A stretch of DNA of 64,000 nt from Pseudomonadota bacterium (GTDB lineage: Bacteria; Desulfobacterota; Desulfobacteria; Desulfobacterales; Desulfolunaceae): NCBI GenBank assembly GCA_018818835.1, contig JAHIRD010000102.1, positions 1 to 64,000 on the forward strand. The letters run 5' to 3'. The notes under the pieces were generated by a model. That model did no database searches and had not been told where the DNA came from. It was given only the letters and a program-made list of their open reading frames with translations. This document shows, piece by piece, positions 44,269 to 53,378 of the stretch. How positions within the stretch are numbered: the stretch's first letter is position 1; each line of letters opens with the position of its first letter. The position numbers and the translations under genes were made by a program.

Positions 44269-44283
44269 ATTCGGGTGGGTTGA

Positions 44284-44562
44284 TCAGGGCTCTAACACGC
44301 CCAGTTTTACAGGAATCCACCAGGTTAGGCCGAAGATCAGTGTGTTGATGATGGTTTTTTCGAGTGTAAAACCCGCCTTTTTGGCAATGGGGATGGAAAT
44401 TGCCAGTTCCAGGGGATGGCAGATACCCCAGACCAGGGTGATGATCAGCCAGAAGGTGTGGATATTTCCGTGAAGGGTCATTCCTGCACCAATAAAAATA
44501 AAAAGCCAGCCGACAACGGCTCCTGCCATGTTTCCGTACCAGAATAATGGGTTTTTAATCAT
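44284..44562 (-). CDS. small membrane protein, three TM helices, unknown
   Basis: A 92-aa protein with hydrophobic segments at about 10-29, 36-55 and 70-88. Between TM2 and TM3 lies a conserved-looking loop (HPLELAISIPIAKKAGFTLE). AAGGA stands 8 nt before the ATG. I do not recognise the family. It is convergent with the radical SAM gene. Confidence 0.65.
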   Translation of the reverse strand: MIKNPLFWYGNMAGAVVGWLFIFIGAGMTLHGNIHTFWLIITLVWGICHPLELAISIPIAKKAGFTLEKTIINTLIFGLTWWIPVKLGVLEP

Positions 44563-44751
44563 ACATGGATCCTTTTGGGTTATGGGTTTTTTCGTATCCC
44601 CGGCGAATGTCTTTCCCCTGTGTGATGCACCCGCATCCTTGCCGGTTTAGATTCATGGGAACCATAAAACGTGAAAGCCCGTGACAAGTCAAGCTCTTTT
44701 CCTATGTGGCCGGTAAATTTTTAAAGGGCCGGGTTTTCGAGTGATTTTCGA

Positions 44752-44782
44752 TTGACAAGGCGCGCAGACCCCATGGTATAGA
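44752..44782 (+). promoter_or_regulatory. weak promoter candidate for the HD-domain gene
   Basis: TTGACA (44752-44757), a long 19-bp spacer and TATAGA (44777-44782), 63 bp before the chosen TTG start. Confidence 0.35.
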
Positions 44783-44845
44783 GCATGTGTCATGAACGAT
44801 TTGGGTCCGTCGGCAGGGCCATGTGTCAGGAACAGGAGAGAGGTT

Positions 44846-45361
44846 TTGATTACAAAGGAATTGTTGGGAACGATTGTGAGCCACTATGCACAGAATGAAA
44901 ACGGCCGTCACGGAATCGTCCATTGGGCCAGGGTCCTTGAAAACGGCCGCCGTCTGTGCAGCATAAACGGGGCACGGCGACAGGTGGTGGAGTTGTTTGC
45001 GGTATTTCATGATTCCGGCAGGGTCACGGAAAAACGGGATCCGGGCCATGGACAGCGGGGCGCCGATTTTGCCCTGGCCCTTCGGGGGAAGGCCTTTGAT
45101 TTGGACGACGAAGATTTTAAGCTGCTCTACGATGCCTGTGTCCGCCATACCGACGGTGAAACAATGGCCGATCTGACCGTCCAGACCTGCTGGGATTCGG
45201 ACCGCCTGGACCTGGGCCGGGTGAATATTACCCCTGATCCGGCCATGCTCTGCACCGAAGCGGCCAAAGAAAAATCCATGATTGAATGGGCCGAGGCACG
45301 CAGTAGAGAAAATCATGTGCCAACGCTAATCCGGGATGAATGGGGTATTGTCATACCCTGA
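44846..45361 (+). CDS. HD-domain phosphohydrolase-like protein
   Basis: I choose a TTG start at 44846 because AGGAGAG lies just upstream; the ATG at 44792 has no ribosome binding site. This gives 171 aa. The HD metal motif is spread over HGIVHWARV (His), FHDSGR (His-Asp) and VRHTDGE. It is a short single-domain HD protein, probably a metal-dependent phosphohydrolase of unknown substrate. No second domain or signal peptide is present. Confidence 0.7.
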   Translation: MITKELLGTIVSHYAQNENGRHGIVHWARVLENGRRLCSINGARRQVVELFAVFHDSGRVTEKRDPGHGQRGADFALALRGKAFDLDDEDFKLLYDACVRHTDGETMADLTVQTCWDSDRLDLGRVNITPDPAMLCTEAAKEKSMIEWAEARSRENHVPTLIRDEWGIVIP

Positions 45362-45384
45362 AAATTTTCCGACGAAGCCTGATG

Positions 45385-45666
45385 TTAAGGCTTTTTCTCG
45401 GGGTCTTGTCTATTGTCAAATACAGAATGCACTATGATTTCATGCTCCTCAATTGTATAAAATATTGAAAAAGGAAATCTTCTTATTGGGCTTCCATGGA
45501 AGTTAGAGTATCGTATTTGGTATATCTCCGGACAGTCAATTATGTTTTGTATGGTCGCCTCAACACAATCCAAGAACTCAAAGCCGAGTCCTCTACGTTG
45601 CCTCTCATACCAGACAAAAGCCAATTCAAGATCATCCCTTGACCTCTCCGTATAACGAATATTCAT
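45385..45666 (-). CDS. RelE/ParE-family toxin
   Basis: A 93-aa toxin: YTERSRDDLELAFVWYERQR as the N-terminal helix with FVWYE, GLGFEFLDCVEATIQNI, and SPIRRFPFSIFYTIEEHEII with VHSVFDNRQDP at the C-terminus. The pattern is that of ParE-type toxins. The start overlaps the upstream antitoxin gene by 4 bp. It is a second, independent toxin-antitoxin pair in the window, unrelated in its antitoxin to the pair at 11962. Confidence 0.88.
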   Translation of the reverse strand: MNIRYTERSRDDLELAFVWYERQRRGLGFEFLDCVEATIQNIIDCPEIYQIRYSNFHGSPIRRFPFSIFYTIEEHEIIVHSVFDNRQDPEKKP

Positions 45667-45890
45667 TTGAATTTATTCCTAATTTCTTCGTGAACTGATT
45701 GCCAGTCATAAAGATTTAGTTCATCGTCCTTATATTCGTTATACCTTTTATCTAATTCTCGCTTTTGCCATTCAGGCATCGGAAGTTCTGAATTCATCTG
45801 AGCGATAGAATCCCAAACGTCCTCAATTAGTAATAATTTTTCTGAAAGATGCAATTTGTTTATTTCTTGTTTTATTTCGTTTGGCCTCAT
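45663..45890 (-). CDS. addiction-module antitoxin, TIGR02574 type
   Basis: A 75-aa protein: LHLSEKLLLIEDVWDSIAQM, then LPMPEWQKRELDKRYNEYK and a Trp in the C-terminal DWQSVHEEIRNKFK. These are the hallmarks of the TIGR02574 antitoxins paired with ParE-like toxins. GGAAGAG precedes the ATG. It is translationally coupled to the toxin. The 170-bp gap downstream of the toxin-distal side (45891-46061) has no gene. Confidence 0.85.
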   Translation of the reverse strand: MRPNEIKQEINKLHLSEKLLLIEDVWDSIAQMNSELPMPEWQKRELDKRYNEYKDDELNLYDWQSVHEEIRNKFK

Positions 45891-46061
45891 TTTAGTCTCT
45901 TCCTATTGTTTTAAATCTATGGCATGTGTCGTTTTGGAGACTTCACATTTTGTATATATGCATAATAAACACAAAAAAGATGATATTAAAACTGAAAATA
46001 CAATTGAGAGTTGGAATTCATAGCCCACGATGTGTATCAATTTGACTTAATTTGGGTGCTT

Positions 46062-46613
46062 TCAAAAAGTAACCCCAAGAAGCGCCGAGTATTCCACACC
46101 GCCTTTGTCTGAATCTCTTATCGAATCCCAGCTTTCAAACACGTAATGGGCATACACATCGAAACTGAAGCGGCTGCCCAGGGGAATTCCGAGCCCGGCG
46201 CAGATCTGCCAGTAGACATCGGTCCAATGGCTTTCTGTTTTTCCTTTGACACGGCTTTTCAACGCACCGGCCCCCAGTCGGTAGAATCTGTCTTTGAGAA
46301 TCAGATTGATCTGGGGCGTCAACACATAGTCGATATCACGGTCCTTGGGTGAGGGGGCATAGGATGCCCCCAGTTGCCAGAAACCAATACCTTCATGGTA
46401 TTCGTACAGAAGTTTGTACGAATAATCCCCACGTTTCAGGGGGAGGTCTGTAAAATCAGGAATGGTTGTATGATATTGGGCCCCGGCCACGAGTTTATGC
46501 ATGGGGCCGCCCACAGGTTTTCCGAGACGAGTGGAGTCTGCCTGGGCCGTAAGAGAAAAAGAACAGACAAGGACCAAGGCAATCATTTCTATGATCTGAC
46601 CAACGCGTTTCAT
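46062..46613 (-). CDS. outer-membrane beta-barrel-like protein, unknown
   Basis: A 183-aa protein with a signal peptide ending in LTAQA (residues ~1-25). The mature part has alternating hydrophobic residues, many Tyr and Trp, and terminates in LLGVTF, a C-terminal Phe as in many outer-membrane beta-barrels. The small size suggests an eight-stranded barrel. GGGGG stands 7 nt before the ATG. I do not recognise the family. Confidence 0.7.
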   Translation of the reverse strand: MKRVGQIIEMIALVLVCSFSLTAQADSTRLGKPVGGPMHKLVAGAQYHTTIPDFTDLPLKRGDYSYKLLYEYHEGIGFWQLGASYAPSPKDRDIDYVLTPQINLILKDRFYRLGAGALKSRVKGKTESHWTDVYWQICAGLGIPLGSRFSFDVYAHYVFESWDSIRDSDKGGVEYSALLGVTF

Positions 46614-46857
46614 TTCATACCCCCAAAGACGGATAAACTCCTAAAAAGACAGCGTGTGAAGAGCGATTTATACTTTAAATGTCATATCATGTCACGCCCC
46701 CCATTCATAGGGCTGAATAATTTCTGACCTGATAAGCATGTGCCATAAAAGTATTGATTTCATCTCTGGGTGGGTATATGAGACAAAGGCCTCATTTTGT
46801 TTTTGACATAACCAGATTACGTTTCCCATTGCTTAAGTGGATAATAAGGAGGAACTC

Positions 46858-47211
46858 ATGTCAAACGTTGCCATTCTCTATTGCAAGAATATCAAGGACC
46901 ATTCATGTATTGCCTGTTCAAAATGCTACAAGGGCATGGATGAAAAAAACGGTGAATTCGCCATGCATGATGATATTCAACTGGTGGCCATGACCGATTG
47001 TGGTGGCTGCCCCGGCCTTGCGGTTCCACGGGTCAAGCTCCTTTCCGAAGTGACTGGAAATCTTGCCCGCCCCATTGATGTGCTCCATCTTGGGACCTGC
47101 ATGAAACTGGCCATGGAAACGGCCGGATGCCCCATTGATTATGAGGATCTCAAGGTCACCCTTGAGAAAAAATTCAAAGTCCAGGTGGTTCTGGGAACCC
47201 ATTCCTATTGA
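46858..47211 (+). CDS. CGGC-domain protein
   Basis: A 117-aa protein with the CGGC motif in MTDCGGCPGLAVP (residues ~43-55) and further Cys pairs in CIACSKC and LGTCMKLA, matching the CGGC domain (PF08821). Such small Cys-rich proteins probably bind a metal or carry thiol chemistry; the function is unknown. I take the ATG at 46858 behind AAGGAGGAA; a frame start at 46837 lacks a ribosome binding site. It stands alone. Confidence 0.85.
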   Translation: MSNVAILYCKNIKDHSCIACSKCYKGMDEKNGEFAMHDDIQLVAMTDCGGCPGLAVPRVKLLSEVTGNLARPIDVLHLGTCMKLAMETAGCPIDYEDLKVTLEKKFKVQVVLGTHSY

Positions 47212-47414
47212 TGCCATGAGGGTTTGGGGAAGGGAGAGACCCTTTCCCCTTTCCTTGAAAATTGTGGCAAAAACAAGGCCATGGATATTTTTTGTTGTTG
47301 CATAAGCATCCTTTCTGTACAATGTATTCCCATACACCGCTATTCTTAATCAAATCATAAGATATTTCTGTTTCAAATCGGGCGTGATCACGTATACGCC
47401 ATGTGGAGGAAAAG

Positions 47415-50400
47415 ATGAATTCTTGGTATCGATACCTATTTGTATGCATCGCGGTATGGGGGGGGCTTATGTTGCTCCATGCCGGTTTTCCCGGATCAAA
47501 CGCATGGGCCCTGGATGGAAAAGCCACGAGACTGAATAACATCAGTGAGAAACTTGCGGCTTTCCAGGCTGAGCTTCCCGAAGACAGGGTTTATCTGATG
47601 TTTGATAAACCCTTTTATTTTCCGGGAGAAACCATCTGGTTTCAGGCCTATGTGAGAAACGGCGCCGATATGGCCCCTTCCGTGAAAAGTGAGATTGTCC
47701 ACGTGGAATGGATCGGTCCTGCCGGAAATATCCTGAAAGAATTATCATTGATCGCCCGCAAGGGCACGGCATCGGGTGATATCAGTCTGGATGGGGACGC
47801 ACCCGGAGGCCTTTACACGGTCAAAGCCTATACCCGCTGGCAAAAAAACAGCCCGGAGCCTGCGTTTTTTGAAAAGGAAATTTCCGTTCAGCACCTGGTC
47901 TTGCCCCGGGTGAAAATGAAGCTTGATTTTTTGAGAAAATCATATGGAAAAGGCGATGAGGTCATGGCGGATTTTGAGGCACGGGGGCAGGATGACAAGC
48001 CCCTGGCCATGCTGGATTTCACCTATACCCTCCGCCTGAAAGGCCAGGGCCTGCTCCCGGTCAAAGGGAAAACCGATGAAAAGGGGAAGTCCCTGATTCG
48101 TTTTAAGCTTCCTGATGACCTTGCCCATACGGATGCACTGTTGAATGTGACGATTCCTTACCAGGGTATGACCGAATCCATTTCACGGTCAGTGCCCATT
48201 TTAAACACCCGGCTCCAGCTGGGTTTTTTCCCCGAGGGCGGAGACCTGGTTGTGGGGCTGTCCTCCCGTGCGGCCTTGCGTGCCCTTGACCCATGGGGAA
48301 AGCCTGCGGATATGACAGCCCGGATTGAAACGGACAAAGGCACGGTCATCGAGGAATTCTCAACCCTTCATGACGGTATGGGGTCCTTTCGTCTCACCCC
48401 GGCCAAGGGAGAGCGATACCTTCTAAGGGTCATTCAACCCAAAGGCATAGAGGACCTTTATCCCCTGCCCGAAGCCCTGGAACGGGGTTATGTCCTTGAA
48501 GTACTCCCAGCCAAAGACAAGACCCTTGATGTCCTGGTGCGGTCCACGGAAAACGAGACACTGACCCTGGCCATCCGGTCCCGGGGAACCCAGGCCCAGT
48601 TTTTGTCCCTTGGGGCAAAAAAAGGGGAAAACCGAATGACACTGGACACCGGGGATTTCCCCATGGGTGTCTGCCAGATCACGTTGTTTGATCAAAGGGG
48701 CATCGAACGGGCCGAACGCCTTGTCTTTGTCAATGCGGACAGAACCTTGAATGTGAAAATCGTCACGGACAAAGAGGCCTACCTGCCCAGGGAAAAAGTG
48801 ACCATGCTCATCGGTGTGGCTGATGACAGGGGCATGCCCGTGCCCTCCCAGCTGTCCCTGTCTGTGGCCGATGACGGTCTTTTGACCTTTGCCGATGACA
48901 AGTCCGGACGGATTTTCTCCAAGCTTCTTTTGGAGCCTGACCTGAAAGGAACCATTTATGAACCCTCCTATTATTTTGATCAAAGAAAAAAGGACAGGGA
49001 CAAGGCCCTTGACCTTCTGATGATGACCCAGGGATGGCGGCGCTTTACCTGGGAGAGGATTTTATCCCAGGATAAACCCTCCCTTGCATTTGCAGGAGAG
49101 AAAGCCGAAATCCGGGGATTTGTCTACAGCGACCCCAGAAAAAACGACCCGATTCCCAATGCCGAAGTGAAGATTGAATCCAGTGGTAAAACCGTGATCA
49201 CCGACGAAAAAGGGGCCTTTGTCATTTCTGATCTTGATTTATATGAGATCCAGACCCTGACGGCCACGGATGGGAAAAAGCAAAGTGACCCGGTCCAGGT
49301 CAGTGATTACAATCAGACGGTTAATCTCTACCTTGCCCCTGGCTTCCTTTTCAAGAAAGGGTTTAATTTTTTTAAAGGCCGTGAAGAAGAAGCCCTTCCC
49401 GGTATGGCTGTGGAGGGACGGGTTCAGGAAGCGGAGGCTCCGCCCGAGTGGAACATGGCCATGGCCCGAAAACCCATGGCCCCCATGCCCAAGGCAGCTC
49501 CCCAAGAAAAGCAACGGGTTATGAACGAAGAAAAAATTGATTTTCGAATTAACAGACAGCTCATGGATGACCAAGACAGAGATCAGCCACCTGCCCCCTG
49601 TCCTTATATCCGTGCCCGGGTTTTTCCGGCGCCTGTTTACACAAGCACAGACACCCCGGAGAGGACCGATTTCAGATCCACGGTTTATTTTAAGGGCCAG
49701 ATTGAAACGGACCGGCGGGGGATTGCCCGCATCGAGTTTTACAATTCCGATGCCATTGCATCCTTCAGGGCCATTGTGGAAGGTATTGGGGCCGGGGGAC
49801 TTGTGGGACGAGGGGAAAATGTCCATCATACCCAGCTCCCCTTTAGCCTGGATTTAAAATCCCCGGTATCTGTGGCCATGGGGGATAAGCTCAATGTGCC
49901 TTTGATTGTGACCAACAACACGGAAAAACCCCTCAGGGGTCTGATGAGGATCACACCTCCCTCTTCATTGCGGGCCCTGGAGCCCCTTGGCAGAGAGGTT
50001 ATTCTGGACAAGACCTCATCGAAAACCCTGTTTATTCCCTTTGAAGTCATGGATATCCCGGGCATGGGAACCCTTACGGTGGAATTCGGAAGCGGCAAGG
50101 ATAAGGATGCCTTCCGCCGGGACATTCGTGTGGTCCCCAGGGGATTTCCGGTGCGATTGGCCCTGTCTGATCAGGTCATGGACCGGACCTTTAATATGAC
50201 CATCCAAAAACCTGTCACGGGAAGTATCCAAGCAAGATTTACGGTATATCCAACCGTGTTGAGCGATATGCTGGCAGGTATCGAAGCCATTCTCCAGGAG
50301 CCCTACGGCTGTTTTGAACAGGCCTCATCAAGCACCTATCCCAATATCATGGTGATGAATTACGTCAAAAACCAGGAACGGCCCGATGCAGCCCTGGTCA

Positions 50401-51737
50401 AAAAAGCCACGGATCTTATCGATAAAGGCTACAAGCGACTCACCTCCTATGAGACCAAAGAGAAGGGCTACGAATGGTTCGGCGAGACACCGGGTCATGA
50501 GGCCCTGACAGCCTATGGGCTGATGGAATTCAAGGACATGGAAAAAGTCTATGCCGGTGTGGATGCCGGTATGGTCCAAAGGACAGCCCAATGGCTTCTT
50601 GAAAAGCGGGATGGTCAGGGTGGTTTTATTCGAAATGAAAAGGCCCTGGATAGTTTTGGTCGTGCCGATGCAGATATCACCAATGCGTATATTGTCTACG
50701 CCCTGTCCGAGGCCGGGTTTGTATTTGAAATTCAAAAAGAGTTGGACAAGGCCTGTGAAACAGCCCTGACCTCGGATGACCCCTACCAGCTTGCCCTGGT
50801 TGCCAATGCCTTGTTTAATGTCAAAGACAAGCGGAAAGACGAAGTCCTGGGCCGTTTGATTCCCCAACAGGCCGAGAATGGCAGCTGGACCGGGAAAAAA
50901 CATTCGGTCACCTGCTCCACAGGAACGGCCCTGTCCGTGGAAACCACGGCTCTTACCTTGATCGCTTTGTTGAAATCAGAGACACCGGAGATTCCGGTGC
51001 TTGACAAGGGCGTTCGATTTATCCTGGCATCCCGCTCCAGCTATGGAGGTTTCGGTAATACCCAGAGTACGGTACTGGCTCTCAAGGCCTTGACCGCCTT
51101 TGCCCAGTTCTCACGACGGACCGCCGAAGCCGGTGTGGCGGAAATCCAGGTGAACGGAAAAACCGTGGCGGAAAAAGCCTATGGAAAAGGGGAGCAGGGA
51201 GACATCGTCATTCCTGAAGACGTTCTGACCCCCTATTTCAAGGAGGGGGATTATTCCGTTCGGGTTCTGTTCAAGGATGTTAAAAATCCTCTGCCCTACA
51301 CCTTTGCCCTTAGTTACAATACCTTTGTTCCCATAAGCTCAAAATCATGCGATCTTGGTCTTGAGACCAAACTGGACAAAGACACGGTGACCATGGGAGA
51401 TACCTTAAGGATGAGCGTGACACTTTCAAACAAAAAGGAAGATAAAGGCCTTCCCATGAGTATCGCCATCATCGGCATTCCCGGCGGCCTTAGTGTTCAG
51501 CCCTGGCAGCTCAAAGAACTTTCAGAGAAAAAAAAGGTGGATTACTACGAAGTCCTGGGCAACGACCTGGTCATCTACTATCGTCAAATGGCACCCGGCC
51601 AAACCCGGTCCCTCAATCTGGACCTCAAGGCAGAAACCCCGGGCAACTACGAAGCCGCCGCTTCCAGTGCCTATCTCTACTACACCAGCGAACATAAAAC
51701 CTGGGTCAAGGGAGAGACCGTTACCATCAAGCAATAA
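47415..51737 (+). CDS. bacterial alpha-2-macroglobulin with intact thioester motif
   Basis: The ATG at 47415 has GGAGGAAA upstream and gives 1440 aa with a signal peptide ending near SNAWA, so the protein is periplasmic or exported; no lipobox is seen. The N-terminal MG domains show FPGETIWFQAYVRNG and later RTDFRSTVYFKGQIETDR (ANA-region type). A carboxypeptidase-regulatory-like insert lies near residues 575-630. The thioester reads GCFEQ (Cys966 to Gln969), a permitted CxEQ form, followed by a helical toroid domain. Bacterial A2Ms trap invading proteases. No pbpC, the common partner, is adjacent. Confidence 0.85.
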   Translation: MNSWYRYLFVCIAVWGGLMLLHAGFPGSNAWALDGKATRLNNISEKLAAFQAELPEDRVYLMFDKPFYFPGETIWFQAYVRNGADMAPSVKSEIVHVEWIGPAGNILKELSLIARKGTASGDISLDGDAPGGLYTVKAYTRWQKNSPEPAFFEKEISVQHLVLPRVKMKLDFLRKSYGKGDEVMADFEARGQDDKPLAMLDFTYTLRLKGQGLLPVKGKTDEKGKSLIRFKLPDDLAHTDALLNVTIPYQGMTESISRSVPILNTRLQLGFFPEGGDLVVGLSSRAALRALDPWGKPADMTARIETDKGTVIEEFSTLHDGMGSFRLTPAKGERYLLRVIQPKGIEDLYPLPEALERGYVLEVLPAKDKTLDVLVRSTENETLTLAIRSRGTQAQFLSLGAKKGENRMTLDTGDFPMGVCQITLFDQRGIERAERLVFVNADRTLNVKIVTDKEAYLPREKVTMLIGVADDRGMPVPSQLSLSVADDGLLTFADDKSGRIFSKLLLEPDLKGTIYEPSYYFDQRKKDRDKALDLLMMTQGWRRFTWERILSQDKPSLAFAGEKAEIRGFVYSDPRKNDPIPNAEVKIESSGKTVITDEKGAFVISDLDLYEIQTLTATDGKKQSDPVQVSDYNQTVNLYLAPGFLFKKGFNFFKGREEEALPGMAVEGRVQEAEAPPEWNMAMARKPMAPMPKAAPQEKQRVMNEEKIDFRINRQLMDDQDRDQPPAPCPYIRARVFPAPVYTSTDTPERTDFRSTVYFKGQIETDRRGIARIEFYNSDAIASFRAIVEGIGAGGLVGRGENVHHTQLPFSLDLKSPVSVAMGDKLNVPLIVTNNTEKPLRGLMRITPPSSLRALEPLGREVILDKTSSKTLFIPFEVMDIPGMGTLTVEFGSGKDKDAFRRDIRVVPRGFPVRLALSDQVMDRTFNMTIQKPVTGSIQARFTVYPTVLSDMLAGIEAILQEPYGCFEQASSSTYPNIMVMNYVKNQERPDAALVKKATDLIDKGYKRLTSYETKEKGYEWFGETPGHEALTAYGLMEFKDMEKVYAGVDAGMVQRTAQWLLEKRDGQGGFIRNEKALDSFGRADADITNAYIVYALSEAGFVFEIQKELDKACETALTSDDPYQLALVANALFNVKDKRKDEVLGRLIPQQAENGSWTGKKHSVTCSTGTALSVETTALTLIALLKSETPEIPVLDKGVRFILASRSSYGGFGNTQSTVLALKALTAFAQFSRRTAEAGVAEIQVNGKTVAEKAYGKGEQGDIVIPEDVLTPYFKEGDYSVRVLFKDVKNPLPYTFALSYNTFVPISSKSCDLGLETKLDKDTVTMGDTLRMSVTLSNKKEDKGLPMSIAIIGIPGGLSVQPWQLKELSEKKKVDYYEVLGNDLVIYYRQMAPGQTRSLNLDLKAETPGNYEAAASSAYLYYTSEHKTWVKGETVTIKQ

Positions 51738-52307
51738 GGACTGTCAAAAGCACATGAAGGGCACATGGAAATGTGCCTCCGTGGTTAAACCGTTTTTGTT
51801 TCGTTCCCAGGCAATGCCTGGGAACTTAGCTTTCTGTCCACCACCCGTTCGCGTGGCTCACTGAAGGACACGAAGAGCACGAAGAAGAGCAAAATAAGGC
51901 CTCCTGCGGCCCTGCCGGAGGCATGTTTTTCTTCGTGCTTCGTGGTCCCCCTGTGTCAGGATAGTTGTCGCATGCTTTAAAAAACAGAAATCAAAAGTTG
52001 AGCAGGTGGCACATGTCCGTGTTCGTCCCTGTCAGTCCGTGTTTGTCCAGGCTATTTCTTCGTGGACGGACACGGACGAGCACGGACTGACAGGGACATT
52101 GAACCCCCCCCCCTGTCCACGTGTCATTTCATTTTCTTTTCGATTGTCCCAACAATACCCTGAAAGGATCACAAACAATTCAAAACATATTTGTCAAACT
52201 TTTTAAGCTTGTCCCCGCGAAGGCGGGGAAGCTGGCTCCCGGCAGGGCCGCCGGAGGCCTTATTCTGCCCTTCTTCGTGTCGTGGTAAATTGGTTTCTTC
52301 TTTTTTA
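51738..52307. repeat. degenerate intergenic repeat region R3-3
   Basis: It carries the R3 motifs: GTTCCCAGGCAATGCCTGGG (about 51801), CACCCGTTCGC, GGACACGAAGAGCACGAAG, GGCCCTGCCGGAGGCATG and CTTGTCCCCGCGAAGG. It also holds the long palindrome listed separately. No gene is seen. Confidence 0.65.
52025..52097. repeat. 17-bp perfect inverted repeat
   Basis: GTCCCTGTCAGTCCGTG (52025-52041) is the exact complement of 52081-52097. The 39-bp loop contains further partial copies (GGACGGACACGGACG), so several alternative hairpins are possible. Confidence 0.75.
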
Positions 52308-53378
52308 TCAGAACGGATACTCGCAGATGTCCCCCAGGTAGTTTTCGACCTGTATTTTTTGTGGCGAATTGCCCTTAAGATCGAAGGGCAGAAGGGCAGT
52401 TTTGCCTTTGCCTCCCGGGAGATCGATCATGTACTGGGGCACGGCGATTCCTGAAATATGGCCTCGCAGGGCTTTCATGATATGGAAGCCGGTTTCAAGG
52501 GAGGGGCGGAAATGGGCGGTTCCGGCAACCGGGTCCGGATGGTGGAGATAATAGGGTTTGACCCTGATTTTGATCAGTTTCCGCATCAGGGATACCATGA
52601 TTTCAGGCGTGTCGTTCACCCCTTTGAGAAGCACGGTCTGGCAACCCAGGGGGATGCCTGAATCGGCCAGGCGGGCGCAGGCCTGTGCTGCCTGTTCCGT
52701 GATTTCGTCCGGGTGGTTGAAATGGGTGTTCAGGTACAGGGGATGGTACGTTGAAAGGGTTCGGACCAGATTTTCCGTGATGCGCATGGGAAGGGTGCAG
52801 GGAATCCGGCTGTGAATGCGGATGATGTCCACATGGGGTGCTTTACGGATTTCCTTGAGCAGCCAGTCCAGTTTGGGGGTGTCGAGCATCAGGGGATCTC
52901 CCCCGGAGAGAATCACATCCCGGATGGCCGGGGTGTTTCGGATATAGCCAAGACCTTTTTCCAGGGTTTCCCTGGAGGAAAAGGGCGGCCGGATGCCGAT
53001 ATTTCGTTTGCGCATGCAGTGGCGGCAGAACATGGCGCAGGTGTCGGAAACAAGAAAGACAACCCGGTCCGGGTACCGGTGAATCAGGTTGGCCACCGGG
53101 GACTGGCCCAGCTCATCCAAGGGGTCCTTTAGCCCGCACACATCGTCAAGTTCCCGGATGTGGGGAATGGCCTGTTTGCCCAGGGGGTCGTCCGGGTCCG
53201 TGATCAGGGACAGATAATAGGGATTGATCCGCATGGGATAGTGGTCAAGGACAGGGACCCTTTCCTTCAGGTCCCTTGAAAAAAAACCGTCCAGCTCATG
53301 GAGGGACACAATGCTTTTTTCAAGATATTCCTGCCAGTTTTTAAAGGGTTGTCCAGCCATGGCCTTAAATGATTCCAT
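52308..53378 (-). CDS. KamA-family radical SAM aminomutase (lysine 2,3-aminomutase-like)
   Basis: I start at the ATG at 53378, which overlaps the end of the ubiD-like gene by 14 bp and has GGGGG upstream; 356 aa result. The radical SAM motif is CAMFCRHC (Cys114, 118, 121). GGDPLML and THFNHPDEIT follow, and the PLP-binding block is PGGKGK near residue 320, in a DLPGGKGKTALLP context as in KamA rather than in EpmB. Lysine 2,3-aminomutase makes beta-lysine; another amino acid is possible. No beta-lysine acetyltransferase gene is adjacent. The coupling to UbiD is unusual. Confidence 0.83.
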   Translation of the reverse strand: MESFKAMAGQPFKNWQEYLEKSIVSLHELDGFFSRDLKERVPVLDHYPMRINPYYLSLITDPDDPLGKQAIPHIRELDDVCGLKDPLDELGQSPVANLIHRYPDRVVFLVSDTCAMFCRHCMRKRNIGIRPPFSSRETLEKGLGYIRNTPAIRDVILSGGDPLMLDTPKLDWLLKEIRKAPHVDIIRIHSRIPCTLPMRITENLVRTLSTYHPLYLNTHFNHPDEITEQAAQACARLADSGIPLGCQTVLLKGVNDTPEIMVSLMRKLIKIRVKPYYLHHPDPVAGTAHFRPSLETGFHIMKALRGHISGIAVPQYMIDLPGGKGKTALLPFDLKGNSPQKIQVENYLGDICEYPF

